Below, piece after piece: positions 16,047 to 24,102 of a stretch of DNA of 36,301 nt. A model generated the notes under the pieces. That model worked only from the letters and a program-made list of their open reading frames with translations, was not told where the DNA came from and made no database searches. The stretch's first letter is position 1, and each line of letters starts with the position of its first letter. Both the position numbers and the translations under genes were made by a program. Source of the stretch: Limosilactobacillus fermentum (GTDB taxonomy: Bacteria; Bacillota; Bacilli; Lactobacillales; Lactobacillaceae); the NCBI RefSeq assembly GCF_013394085.1, contig NZ_CP040910.1, positions 293,332-329,632 on the forward strand, read 5' to 3'.

Positions 16047-16604
16047 ATGACCACAATCATTATTATTGTGATTCTTGTTTTATTGGTGGTTGCCTACGTT
16101 ATGATGTATAACGGTTTGGTTAACCTCCGGACCCACGCTCAAGAAGCCTGGAGTCAAATTGACGTGCAGCTGCAACGGCGTAACGACTTGATCCCGAACC
16201 TCTTGGAGACGGTGAAGGGCTACAGCAAGTACGAAGCTGCCACCTTAGAAAAGGTGACCAGTCTGCGGACTCAACTGGCAAGCCTGCCGGATGACGCCCA
16301 CCAAGAAAAGATGGACGTTTCTAACCGCCTGACCCAGGCCCTGGGCTCGGTTTACGCCGTAGCCGAAAACTATCCGGACCTAAAGGCCTCCACTGAGTAT
16401 ACGAAGCTGATGGAGGAATTGAGCAACACCGAAAACAAGATTGCTTACTCCCGGCAACTGTACAACTCAACGGTCGCCACTTTTAACGCCCGGATTCAAA
16501 CCTTCCCCTCCAATATGGTGGCTAAGGTTCACCACTTCACCGCCATGGAATACCTGCAGGTTCCCGAAAGCGCTAAGGAAGCCCCCAAGGTTAGCTTTGA
16601 TTAG
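16047..16604 (+). CDS. lemA: LemA family membrane protein
   Basis: Small membrane protein of 185 residues. One N-terminal transmembrane helix (about 2-20, mostly Ile/Val/Leu) is followed by the LemA helical domain with the signature YNGLVNLRTHAQEAWSQIDV and the QRRNDLIPNLLETVKGY segment. Its exact role is unknown; lemA is very often paired with htpX, as here, which suggests a link to membrane protein quality control or surface remodelling. ATG with AAAGGAGG upstream. htpX starts 10 bases after the stop, so the two form an operon. Confidence 0.93.
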   Translation: MTTIIIIVILVLLVVAYVMMYNGLVNLRTHAQEAWSQIDVQLQRRNDLIPNLLETVKGYSKYEAATLEKVTSLRTQLASLPDDAHQEKMDVSNRLTQALGSVYAVAENYPDLKASTEYTKLMEELSNTENKIAYSRQLYNSTVATFNARIQTFPSNMVAKVHHFTAMEYLQVPESAKEAPKVSFD

Positions 16605-16614
16605 GTAAACGCCG

Positions 16615-17514
16615 ATGCTTTACCAACAAATTGTTAAGAATAAGCGCCGGACCATCCTGGTGATGGCCGGCTTTGTTTTCCTGGTCGCCTTAATCGGGGC
16701 GGCGGTTGGCTACCTCTTTGCGGGGACGGCCACCGGTGGGGTGATCATCGCGCTGGTGATCGCCGTGATCTACGTCTCGATCATGGTCGGCCAATCGACT
16801 GACGTCGTAATGAGCATGAATAACGCCCGCGAAATCCATTCCGCCGATGAAGCACCGGAGCTTTGGCACATCGTCGAAGATATGGCGCTGGTGGCCCGGG
16901 TGCCGATGCCACGGGTCTTCATCATTGACGACCCGAGTCCCAACGCCTTTGCGACCGGTAATAACCCGCAACACGCGGCGGTGGCGGCCACGACCGGCTT
17001 ACTGGCGATTATGAACCGTGAGGAATTAGAAGGCGTCATGGCCCACGAAATGACCCACGTGCGCAACTACGACATTCGCTTACAAACGATTGCCTTAGCC
17101 CTGACGGCGGCGATCTCCTTGTTAGTTAACTTTGCCGGTAACTTTATGTGGTTTGGGGCTAGTAGCCGGCGCGATGACCGCGAGGAAGGGGCCGGTGGCG
17201 TCTTTGCCATCATCGGTTCAATCCTCTTGATCATCTTGGCGCCCCTAGCAGCTACAATGGTCCAGATGGCCCTGTCGCGGCAGCGGGAATACCAGGCCGA
17301 TGCCGGGGCAGTGGAGTTAACCCGGAACCCCCAGGGGATGATTAGTGCCCTGCGGCAATTACAACACGCCGAGCCGATGCAAAACGTCGACCCGGCCAGT
17401 GCCGCGTTGTACATCAGTGATCCCCAGGAAAACGCCCGTCACAAGAGTCTTTCAGGCTTGTTTGATACTCACCCGCCACTGGAGGCACGGATCGAACGCT
17501 TGGAAAAAATGTAA
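16615..17514 (+). CDS. htpX: Membrane zinc metalloprotease HtpX
   Basis: M48-family protease that degrades misfolded membrane proteins, with its active site facing the cytoplasm. Two N-terminal membrane segments (about 14-36 and 40-58) precede the HEMTH zinc motif (His144, Glu145, His148). The third ligand is probably the Glu in [14 protein letters not shown], which follows another pair of membrane segments. The length of 299 is normal. The short linker after the third segment is rich in Arg, Asp and Glu ([10 protein letters not shown]). Second gene of the lemA-htpX operon, ended by a hairpin terminator. Its function overlaps with FtsH, encoded at 30992. Confidence 0.96.
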   Translation: MLYQQIVKNKRRTILVMAGFVFLVALIGAAVGYLFAGTATGGVIIALVIAVIYVSIMVGQSTDVVMSMNNAREIHSADEAPELWHIVEDMALVARVPMPRVFIIDDPSPNAFATGNNPQHAAVAATTGLLAIMNREELEGVMAHEMTHVRNYDIRLQTIALALTAAISLLVNFAGNFMWFGASSRRDDREEGAGGVFAIIGSILLIILAPLAATMVQMALSRQREYQADAGAVELTRNPQGMISALRQLQHAEPMQNVDPASAALYISDPQENARHKSLSGLFDTHPPLEARIERLEKM

Positions 17515-17556
17515 AAATTATGATGGTTAGAAATGCCAAAGACGCTTTCTAGCAAC

Positions 17557-17597
17557 AAAGGGAGTGGTTACCACTTGTGGTGATCACTCCCTTTTAC
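17557..17597 (+). terminator. Terminator after htpX
   Basis: A long stem (17557-17574 with 17577-17594, 18 bp including G-U pairs, 2-base loop) starts with AAAGGGAGTG and ends CACTCCCTTT, followed by a short T run. Confidence 0.85.
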
Positions 17598-17627
17598 TGT
17601 CTCAAGTTCGCCTTCCCCTGCGATCAG

Positions 17628-17636
17628 TGCTATAAT
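17628..17636 (+). promoter_or_regulatory. Extended -10 promoter of murF
   Basis: TGC-TATAAT, a perfect -10 with TG extension, lies 52 bases before the murF start. The -35 region is weak. Confidence 0.6.
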
Positions 17637-17688
17637 TAATTGTTAGACTACGATGCGATTAGCAGATTTAAGAAGAGGATTAAGACCC

Positions 17689-19068
17689 ATGAAAATGAGC
17701 TTAGCTGAAATTGCCCAGGCAATTCAGGCCCACAATCAGGTTGATCAGTGGGGAGACATTGAGGTGAGAAGTGTCGCTTTCGATTCGCGGAATTTGGAAG
17801 CGGGGGGCTTGTTTGTGCCCTTAAAGGGGGAACAAGATGGTCACCAATACGTGGCCAAGGCTTTTGAAAACGGGGCGAAAGCGACCCTGTGGGCTAAAGA
17901 TCACCCTTATGATCCCGCTGATGGGTACCCACGGCTCGTGGTTGATGACCCCCTTGAAGCTTTGCAACAACTGGGGAAGTACTACCTAAACAAGATTAAC
18001 CCCGTTGTCGTGGCGGTGACGGGAAGTAACGGGAAGACGACCACCAAGGACATGGTGGCGTCAATCCTGGCGACCCAAATGAACGTCATTAAGACCTACG
18101 CCAACTTCAACAACGAAATTGGCGTTCCGGTCACCCTCTTGAACATGGAAGCCAATACCGAAGCGGTGGTGGTTGAAATGGGGATGGACCGCTTTGGTCA
18201 ATTAGACCTGTTAAGCCGGTTGACGACGCCGGATATTGCGGTGGTGACGATGATTGGGGAAGCCCACATCGAATTCTTTGGTAGCCGCGATAAGATCGCC
18301 GACGCCAAGATGGAGATCACCCACGGTTTGGCCGAAGACGGGACCTTTGTTTATGACGGTGACGAACCGCTATTGCGGGAACGGGCCGCGAAGTTGAGCC
18401 AACAGACTAAGACCTTTGGCCGCCAGCTTGATGACGACCTCTACGCCACTAGCGTTAACCCGGACGTTGACCACGTCAGCTTCACGGTTAACCAATGGCC
18501 GGATGAAGTCTTCACCATTCCGCTGGTCGGGGAGTACAACGTCAACAACGCCCTGGCCGCAATGACGGTCGGCAAGCTGATGCACGTCACCCCCGCTAAC
18601 ATGAAGCAAGCCCTGCAAAACGTTGAGCTAACCGAAAACCGCTCCGAATGGGTGGCCGGGGCTAACGGTGAACGGATCTTGAGTGATGTTTATAACTCCA
18701 ACCCCACCGCCGTTAAAGAGGTTTTAGCCACCCTAGCCACGATTCCGGTCGCTGGTAAGCGGGTGGCCGTCTTAGGGGACATGCTAGAACTCGGGGAGGC
18801 TTCCGCACGCTTGCACGCCGGTCTTTGTGACGCCATCATGAATGGGCACTTAGATGAAGTCTACTTAATTGGTGGCGAGATGGGCGCATTAAAAGACGCC
18901 CTCTTAAAGGCGGGCTACCCAGCGGGGCAACTGCACTACTACCAAGCGGCGCAACGCAAGGCCCTGACCGACGCTTTGCAAGCTAGTTTAACGACCGGGG
19001 ACGTGGTCTTATTAAAGGCTAGCCACGGTCTACATTTAGAAAAGGTGTTGGCCCAACTCGAAAAGTAG
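17689..19068 (+). CDS. murF: UDP-N-acetylmuramoyl-tripeptide--D-alanyl-D-alanine ligase
   Basis: Adds D-Ala-D-Ala to the UDP-MurNAc-tripeptide, the last cytoplasmic step of peptidoglycan precursor synthesis. The Mur ligase ATP loop TGSNGKTTTKDM (from 111) is of the MurF type. The family segments FDSRN, YANFNNEIGVP and EMGMDRFGQLD and the C-terminal YNSNPTAVKE are present. The ATG at 17689 has AGAGGA 9-10 bases upstream and gives 459 residues; an earlier in-frame start at 17653 lacks a ribosome binding site. Lactobacilli that make D-Ala-D-Lac have a MurF with altered specificity, which I cannot decide by eye. Alr (21083) supplies its D-Ala. Confidence 0.94.
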   Translation: MKMSLAEIAQAIQAHNQVDQWGDIEVRSVAFDSRNLEAGGLFVPLKGEQDGHQYVAKAFENGAKATLWAKDHPYDPADGYPRLVVDDPLEALQQLGKYYLNKINPVVVAVTGSNGKTTTKDMVASILATQMNVIKTYANFNNEIGVPVTLLNMEANTEAVVVEMGMDRFGQLDLLSRLTTPDIAVVTMIGEAHIEFFGSRDKIADAKMEITHGLAEDGTFVYDGDEPLLRERAAKLSQQTKTFGRQLDDDLYATSVNPDVDHVSFTVNQWPDEVFTIPLVGEYNVNNALAAMTVGKLMHVTPANMKQALQNVELTENRSEWVAGANGERILSDVYNSNPTAVKEVLATLATIPVAGKRVAVLGDMLELGEASARLHAGLCDAIMNGHLDEVYLIGGEMGALKDALLKAGYPAGQLHYYQAAQRKALTDALQASLTTGDVVLLKASHGLHLEKVLAQLEK

Positions 19069-19162
19069 GGCCCCTACCCAAAGTGGAAACCCAGGGTGGC
19101 GGACTGCGGTGAGCCAGTTGGTCATCAGTTAGTTACCACATTGCTATGTAACATTCGGAAAT

Positions 19163-19200
19163 TAAAAAAAGGTTGGGAGAAAACGAGTTTCTCCCAACCT
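19163..19200 (-). terminator. Hairpin in the cshA leader, terminator-like on the minus strand
   Basis: The arms AGGTTGGGAGAAA (19170-19182) and TTTCTCCCAACCT (19188-19200) form a 13-bp stem with a 5-base loop. Seven A precede it, so it has a T tract only when read on the minus strand. No minus-strand gene ends here, and the element lies 26 bases before the cshA ribosome binding site. It may block antisense transcription or act in the cshA leader. Confidence 0.55.
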
Positions 19201-19238
19201 CGATTTATTGTACCAATCGAACACATGAGGTGAAATAT

Positions 19239-20717
19239 TTGTATTTTAGTGAATTAGGTTTATCCAACAAGTTGCTCAAGGCGATCCAACGCTCCGGTTA
19301 CGAAGAGGCCACGCCGATCCAAGAACAAACGATCCCGATGGTCTTAGCCGGCAAGGACGTGATCGGCCAGGCCCAAACTGGGACTGGGAAGACGGCAGCG
19401 TTTGGCCTGCCAACCATTGAGCACGTTGACGTGGAAAACCCGGCAATTCAAGCCCTGATCATCTCCCCGACCCGGGAGTTGGCCATCCAAACCGAAGAGG
19501 AACTCTTCCGCCTCGGTAAGGAAAAGCGCGTGAAGGTCCAAGTGGTTTACGGGGGCGCCGATATCCGCCGCCAAATCCGTTCCTTAGAAAAGAATCCCCA
19601 AATCCTGGTCGGGACGCCGGGGCGGTTGCGTGACCACTTGCGCCGCGGAACGGTCGACTTATCTGGGGTGCAAACCCTAGTCTTAGACGAAGCCGATGAA
19701 ATGTTGAACATGGGCTTTTTAGAAGACATCGAAGACATCATCAAGCAAACGCCAAGCGAACGCCAAACCCTGCTCTTTTCGGCCACCATGCCGCCGGAAA
19801 TTAAGCGGATTGGGGTTCAATTTATGCACGACCCGCAAACCGTTAAGATCAAGGCTAAGGAACTGACCACCGACCTGGTGGATCAGTACTACGTTCGGGC
19901 CAAGGATTACGAGAAGTTTGACATCATGACCCGGATGATCGACGTCCAAGACCCGGACCTGACGATCGTCTTTGGCCGGACCAAGCGTCGGGTCGATGAA
20001 CTATCCCGCGGGCTGATTGCCCGGGGCTACAACGCCGCCGGGATTCACGGTGATTTGACCCAGGACCGGCGCAGCAAGATCATGCGCCGCTTTAAGGAGG
20101 GCCACTTGGACATCTTAGTGGCAACCGACGTGGCGGCCCGGGGCTTAGACATTTCCGGGGTGACCCACGTTTACAACTACGACATCCCGTCTGACCCGGA
20201 TTCTTACGTTCACCGGATTGGCCGGACGGGCCGGGCCGGGCACCACGGTGTCTCTTTAACCTTCGTGACGCCAAACGAAATGAATTACCTGCACGAAATC
20301 GAGAAGTTAACCCGGGCCCGGATGTTACCGCTGAAGCCACCGACGGAAGAAGAAGCCTTCCGTGGTCAAGTGGCCAGCGCCTACAACGACATTGATTCCT
20401 TGGTGGCTGATCCGACGACCAACCGTTACAGCGAAGACGCCGCTAAGTTGTTGGAAAAGTACGACGCCGTTGAATTGGTGGCGGCCCTTTTAAACGACCT
20501 GACTAAAGACGACGCCAGTCAAGTACCGGTCAAGATCACACCGGAACGACCACTACCAAGTCGCAATCGCAACGGTCGCGGTGGAAACTACCGTCGCGGC
20601 GGGCACGGTAATTCACACCGTAACTTCCACCGGAACGGGGGCGATGGTCACCGGCGTTTCAATGGTGACCGTAAGCGGCGCTTTTCAAACAACCGGAACC
20701 GGCGCCGCGAGGATTAA
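19239..20717 (+). CDS. cshA: DEAD-box RNA helicase (CshA-like)
   Basis: ATP-dependent RNA helicase for ribosome assembly and mRNA turnover, important in the cold. Motifs in order: Q motif with TPIQ (25-28), AQTGTGKT (45-52), DEAD (150-153), LFSATMP, then in the second RecA domain HRIGRTGRAG. The C-terminal tail (about 440-492) is rich in Arg, Gly, Asn and His, as in RNA-binding tails of CshA. The start is TTG at 19239 with GAGGTGA 5 bases upstream. A longer reading to 19173 runs through the leader hairpin and is rejected. 492 residues. A 170-base leader with a hairpin precedes it; acpS follows after 3 bases. Confidence 0.94.
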   Translation: MYFSELGLSNKLLKAIQRSGYEEATPIQEQTIPMVLAGKDVIGQAQTGTGKTAAFGLPTIEHVDVENPAIQALIISPTRELAIQTEEELFRLGKEKRVKVQVVYGGADIRRQIRSLEKNPQILVGTPGRLRDHLRRGTVDLSGVQTLVLDEADEMLNMGFLEDIEDIIKQTPSERQTLLFSATMPPEIKRIGVQFMHDPQTVKIKAKELTTDLVDQYYVRAKDYEKFDIMTRMIDVQDPDLTIVFGRTKRRVDELSRGLIARGYNAAGIHGDLTQDRRSKIMRRFKEGHLDILVATDVAARGLDISGVTHVYNYDIPSDPDSYVHRIGRTGRAGHHGVSLTFVTPNEMNYLHEIEKLTRARMLPLKPPTEEEAFRGQVASAYNDIDSLVADPTTNRYSEDAAKLLEKYDAVELVAALLNDLTKDDASQVPVKITPERPLPSRNRNGRGGNYRRGGHGNSHRNFHRNGGDGHRRFNGDRKRRFSNNRNRRRED

Positions 20718-20720
20718 ACC

Positions 20721-21080
20721 ATGATTGCCGGGATCGGGATTGACGTCGCCGAGATTGACCGGATCAAGCGGGCGGTCGAAAAGACCCCGTCCTTTATCAA
20801 CAAGGTGTTAACGAAGGGCGAACAAGCCCAGCTAGCGACCCTCAAAAACCAGCGCTACTACGAGTACATTGCCGGCCGTTTTTCTTTGAAGGAGGCGTAC
20901 TCTAAGGCGTTGGGGACGGGGATTGGCCGGCACGTTAGCTTCTTAGACGTTGAAATTATCGATAATGAGTTAGGGCAACCGGTGGTGGTAAGCCACCCGT
21001 TTGACGGTCCTGCCCACGCTAGCGTCAGTCACACCGGTCAGCTAGTCTTTACGGAAGTTATTTTAGAAAAAGGGGAGTAA
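20721..21080 (+). CDS. acpS: Holo-[acyl-carrier-protein] synthase
   Basis: Transfers 4'-phosphopantetheine from CoA to the acyl carrier protein, activating fatty acid synthesis. The 119-residue length is standard. Signature motifs are GIGIDVAEIDRI (4-15, with the Mg2+-binding Asp8) and GRFSLKEAYSKALGTGIG (about 52-69, with the second metal ligand Glu), plus ASVSHT near the end. It lies 3 bases after cshA and 2 bases before alr, a tight helicase-acpS-alr-mazF operon. The acpS-alr pairing is widespread in Bacillota. GAGGAT lies just upstream of the ATG. Confidence 0.96.
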   Translation: MIAGIGIDVAEIDRIKRAVEKTPSFINKVLTKGEQAQLATLKNQRYYEYIAGRFSLKEAYSKALGTGIGRHVSFLDVEIIDNELGQPVVVSHPFDGPAHASVSHTGQLVFTEVILEKGE

Positions 21081-21082
21081 CA

Positions 21083-22204
21083 ATGGTAAGTGCACGGTTA
21101 CGAAAAACGGACCTTGTCGTTGACCTCAAGGCCCTAGGGGCAAATGTACAAAGGCAACGGGAACAATTAGCTCCTGGCAGCCGGATTTTAGCGGTCGTAA
21201 AGGCCAACGCCTACGGTAACGGAATGGTGCCGGTGGCGTCAGCTTTAGCTAGGGCGGGGGTCGAAGGTTTTTGCGTGGCCCTGCTCGATGAGGCAATTGA
21301 GTTACGTGATAGCGGGATTCAAGAGTTAGTTTTAGTGCTGGGCATTACCCCAGTTGAGTACGCCCCCCTAGCGGCCGCCCAAGGCATTTCCCTGACGGTG
21401 GGGAGCCTAGAGTGGTTAAAGAACTACCAACGGCTGGCAAAAGAAGAGGGGATCAAGCAACCCCTCAAGGTTCACCTGGCCCTAGACACCGGGATGGGAC
21501 GAATTGGCTTTACCACGCCGGAGGACTTTAAAGAAGCCCTGCAATTAGTAGCGGCGCCCTGCTTTGAATTTGAGGGGATCTTCACCCATTTTGCGACCGC
21601 CGACGAAGAGGACGCCACTTACTTTGAGCGGCAACGGGCCCGCTTCGATGACTTCATGGCGGTGGTAACGAAACGACCGCCGTTTGTTCACGTGGCTAAT
21701 TCGGCCACCGGGCTGTGGCACCAAAAATCAATCGTCGCCAACACGATTCGGATGGGGATTTCAATGTACGGGGCTAACCCATCGGGAGTCGGAATCAAGG
21801 AATCCTTCCCGCTCGAACCGGTAACCTCCTTGGTGACCCACGCAACCTACGTTAAGCAATTAAAGGCGGGTGAGTCGGTTTCTTACGGGGCAACGTATAC
21901 CGCTAAAGAAGACGAATGGGTGGCTACCCTACCGGTAGGCTACGCCGATGGCTATCCCCGCCGGATGCAAGGCTTTTACGTCCTCGTTGACGGCCAGCGC
22001 TGTGAGGTCTTGGGCCGGGTTTGCATGGACCAGATGATGGTTCGCCTGCCTAAGGAATACCCGGTTGGGACCGAAGCGGTTTTGATGGGCCGCTCCTTAG
22101 ATCAAGAAATCACCGTAACTGACGTGGCGGAATACGCCCACACGATTAACTACGAAATTCTTACCGGGATGGGTGCCCGGCTTCACCGGCGCTACCTAGG
22201 CTAG
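21083..22204 (+). CDS. alr: Alanine racemase
   Basis: PLP enzyme that interconverts L- and D-alanine for the cell wall; in lactobacilli it is usually the only source of D-Ala. The PLP lysine is Lys40 in AVVKANAYGNG, and the catalytic Tyr lies in SVSYGATY in the second domain. The GMGRIGF and GYADGYPRR motifs are present. The length of 373 is usual. ATG with GGGGAG upstream. mazF follows immediately, with the alr stop inside the mazF ribosome binding region. The product feeds Ddl and MurF (17689). Confidence 0.97.
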   Translation: MVSARLRKTDLVVDLKALGANVQRQREQLAPGSRILAVVKANAYGNGMVPVASALARAGVEGFCVALLDEAIELRDSGIQELVLVLGITPVEYAPLAAAQGISLTVGSLEWLKNYQRLAKEEGIKQPLKVHLALDTGMGRIGFTTPEDFKEALQLVAAPCFEFEGIFTHFATADEEDATYFERQRARFDDFMAVVTKRPPFVHVANSATGLWHQKSIVANTIRMGISMYGANPSGVGIKESFPLEPVTSLVTHATYVKQLKAGESVSYGATYTAKEDEWVATLPVGYADGYPRRMQGFYVLVDGQRCEVLGRVCMDQMMVRLPKEYPVGTEAVLMGRSLDQEITVTDVAEYAHTINYEILTGMGARLHRRYLG

Positions 22205-22215
22205 GAGGGGTGTCA

Positions 22216-22569
22216 ATGGAGCGGAAAATCATTCGGGGCGATGTCTATTACGCCGACTTAAACCCAGTCCTAGGGTCCGAACAGGGCGGGATCCGGCCGG
22301 TAGTGGTAGTACAAAATAACGTTGGTAACCGCCACAGCCCAACCGTGATCGTGGTTGCCATTACCGCCCGGATGCAAAAACACCGCCTCCCCACTCACGT
22401 TCAGCTCAACCAAGGGGCCGCCGGGCTGGCTCATGATTCCGTAATCTTGTGTGAGCAGATTCGCACGATCGACAAGACCCGGCTCAAACAGCTCGTCACC
22501 CGCCTACCCCGAGCGGTGATGGACCAGGTTGACCAGGCGCTCCGGGTAAGCTTAGCCGTTGAGAAATAA
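22216..22569 (+). CDS. mazF: MazF/PemK-type endoribonuclease toxin without adjacent antitoxin
   Basis: Ribonuclease of the MazF (EndoA/PemK) family that cleaves mRNA at short sequence sites. Its 117 residues resemble B. subtilis MazF closely: RGDVYYADL, GSEQGGIRPVVVVQN with catalytic Arg27, and VVAITARMQKHRLPTH with Thr50. The active site is intact, so it should be active. The ATG at 22216 is preferred over the GTG at 22210, which lies inside the GGAGGGG site. In B. subtilis a mazE antitoxin gene lies between alr and mazF; here only 11 bases separate the genes, so no antitoxin is encoded next to it. A terminator follows. Confidence 0.93.
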   Translation: MERKIIRGDVYYADLNPVLGSEQGGIRPVVVVQNNVGNRHSPTVIVVAITARMQKHRLPTHVQLNQGAAGLAHDSVILCEQIRTIDKTRLKQLVTRLPRAVMDQVDQALRVSLAVEK

Positions 22570-22573
22570 AACT

Positions 22574-22623
22574 AAAAAATAGCTGAAGATCAACGTTTTA
22601 AGCGACGTGATCTCCAGCTATTT
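22574..22623. terminator. Bidirectional hairpin terminator, repeat family
   Basis: The left arm AAAAAATAGCTGAAGATCA and the right arm TGATCTCCAGCTATTT are the same as in the hairpin at 6837-6892 apart from the loop region. It separates mazF from the convergent CBS-domain gene. The A-rich left side makes it a better terminator for the minus strand. Confidence 0.82.
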
Positions 22624-22629
22624 CTGTTA

Positions 22630-22701
22630 TTAAGCGGGTGTTTTAGGCCACCCGGAGGCCTAGCTTAGTCAGGCGGACTGCCAAGGCGTGCCGCTTCCGT
22701 T
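22630..22701 (-). repeat. Repeat tail copy B
   Basis: Non-coding stretch after the CBS gene that shares CCTAGCTTAGTCA-NN-CGG-N-CTGC (22659-22681) with 6934-6956. In both places it sits 31-35 bases beyond the minus-strand stop and ahead of the same hairpin. The minus strand can be read as a short basic peptide with core VRLTKLGLR, matching ARMTKLGRR of the other copy, but neither has a start codon with a ribosome binding site. Confidence 0.55.
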
Positions 22702-23337
22702 CTAAAGGTTCGGGTGGAGGTTTTCAATTTCGATGACCGGTAAGTTCTTCCGGTTTAAGCGCCGGACAATTTTGTCGACCGTTTCTTGGGTTACACCATC
22801 GGGTAGGGTGATTAAAACCTGTTTTTCGTCCTTGGTTGGGCTGATCGACAAGACGTTAGCGATTTGACAAAAGCGGGTGATTTCCTTGGCGATGGCTACC
22901 AGGGTCCCCCGTTCGTCGCGGACCGCTACCGAGAGGACGTAGGAGCCGGAGTTAACGTTCCAAGCGGTCGCTAGCATTTGTAAGAGCCGATTATGGGTTA
23001 AGATTCCGTAAAAGCGGTTGTTCTCATCCAAAACGGCGATGTATGGTAAATCACGGATGGTGAAAAAGACGTTATAAAAGGCGGCGTCCTTTGAGATGAA
23101 CTTGGTGGCGTTTTTAAGCAACGTCGTCACCGGCAAGGACATGTCGCCCCCGCGCGACTTGTGGCGGTAAAGGTGCATCTTGTAGATATTGCCCCGAAAG
23201 AGGGTCCCCGTTGCATCCAGGATCGGAACGCAACGGTAACCGGTATTCTCCAAGGTGGAAAGGGCCTCGGCCAAAGTAGCGTTTTCAGAGAGGGTCGTTA
23301 GTTGATCCTTTGGTTGGATGAGGGAATTAAAAATCAT
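22702..23337 (-). CDS. CBS-domain protein with C-terminal ACT-like domain
   Basis: Cytoplasmic regulatory protein. Residues about 1-140 contain two CBS motifs (the first around LIQPKDQLTTLSENATLAEAL and CVPILDATG, the second around FISKDAAFYNVFF and IAVLDENNRFYGILT). Residues 140-211 look like an ACT domain (VLSVAVRDERGTLVAIAKEI onward). This arrangement matches proteins annotated in lactobacilli and Listeria as c-di-AMP-binding Cbp proteins; ligand binding is inferred. The ATG at 23337 has AAGGAG upstream and gives 211 residues; a longer reading to 23379 lacks such a site and overlaps the promoter. It is divergent from pth. Confidence 0.82.
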   Translation of the reverse strand: MIFNSLIQPKDQLTTLSENATLAEALSTLENTGYRCVPILDATGTLFRGNIYKMHLYRHKSRGGDMSLPVTTLLKNATKFISKDAAFYNVFFTIRDLPYIAVLDENNRFYGILTHNRLLQMLATAWNVNSGSYVLSVAVRDERGTLVAIAKEITRFCQIANVLSISPTKDEKQVLITLPDGVTQETVDKIVRRLNRKNLPVIEIENLHPNL

Positions 23338-23374
23338 ATTGGTTCTCCTTATTAAGCCGTTAATGCCGGATACC

Positions 23375-23383
23375 ATCATAGCA
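23375..23383 (-). promoter_or_regulatory. Minus-strand promoter of the CBS gene
   Basis: On the minus strand, TGC-TATGAT (23383 to 23375) is an extended -10 element 38 bases before the gene. The -35 is weak. Confidence 0.5.
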
Positions 23384-23430
23384 CAAAATAATAGCTAAAT
23401 GAGATCTAGATGAGAGAAAAATACGATTCT

Positions 23431-23459
23431 TTGGGAATCAACCACTATTAAGGTATAAT
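23431..23459 (+). promoter_or_regulatory. pth-mfd operon promoter
   Basis: TTGGGA (23431-23436), 17 bases, TATAAT (23454-23459). It lies 65 bases before pth and should drive pth, mfd and rqcP. Confidence 0.75.
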
Positions 23460-23524
23460 TGAGCTAAGTTCCTTTAACGTAATATCCACGAGGGATCGAC
23501 AGCTCTAAATGAGGTGAAATTAAT

Positions 23525-24085
23525 ATGAAAATGATCGTTGGATTAGGAAATATCGGCACCCGCTACGATGAAACCCGCCATAACGCGGGCTTTATGGTGG
23601 TCGAACAACTGGCGCGCGACTTCCACCTGGGGGCTTTTACCCATGAAAAGGTGGAAGCCGTTACCGTTACGGGCCTAATTAATGGCCAAAAGGTGATGCT
23701 TGTCAAGCCAACGACCTTTATGAACGAGTCGGGGCGGGCGGTTAAGCCACTAATGGAGTACTACGATATCGCATTAGACGACCTAATCGTAGTTAGCGAC
23801 GACTTAGACATGCCGGTGGGTAAGATCAAGCTCAAGCAAAGGGGAGCGTCAGGGGGCCACAACGGCCTTAAGTCGTTAATCGACCACCTGGGGACCCGCG
23901 AGTTTAACCGGGTTAAGTTGGGGATCGACCACCCTAAGTTTGGCTCCGTGGTTAGCCACGTCCTCGGCCGGTTTGACACCGAGGAGCGCCCCGTTTTTGA
24001 AGGGGCGGTGCTGCAAGCTGAACAAGCCCTGATTAAGTGGGTGCAAGGGACTAGTTTTGATCAGTTAATGAATGAATACAATTAA
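23525..24085 (+). CDS. pth: Peptidyl-tRNA hydrolase
   Basis: Recycles tRNA by cleaving the ester bond of peptidyl-tRNAs released from stalled ribosomes. The signature GLGNIGTRYDETRHNAGF (6-23) contains the catalytic His19 and Asn20; the usual Pro after GLGN is Ile. SDDLDMPVGKIKLKQRG and SGGHNGLKS carry the other active-site residues. The length of 186 is standard. ATG with GAGGTGA upstream. mfd follows after 17 bases. In B. subtilis pth and mfd lie close together near prs. RqcP, encoded two genes downstream, also acts on stalled ribosomes, so the operon has a rescue theme. Confidence 0.97.
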   Translation: MKMIVGLGNIGTRYDETRHNAGFMVVEQLARDFHLGAFTHEKVEAVTVTGLINGQKVMLVKPTTFMNESGRAVKPLMEYYDIALDDLIVVSDDLDMPVGKIKLKQRGASGGHNGLKSLIDHLGTREFNRVKLGIDHPKFGSVVSHVLGRFDTEERPVFEGAVLQAEQALIKWVQGTSFDQLMNEYN

Positions 24086-24102
24086 AGTGGGGGGAGACAC
24101 GG

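Noticed and set aside
22205-22215. Possible mazE antitoxin gene between alr and mazF
   Set aside because: Only 11 bases lie between the genes, and they form the mazF ribosome binding site. No convincing small gene was seen on either strand nearby.
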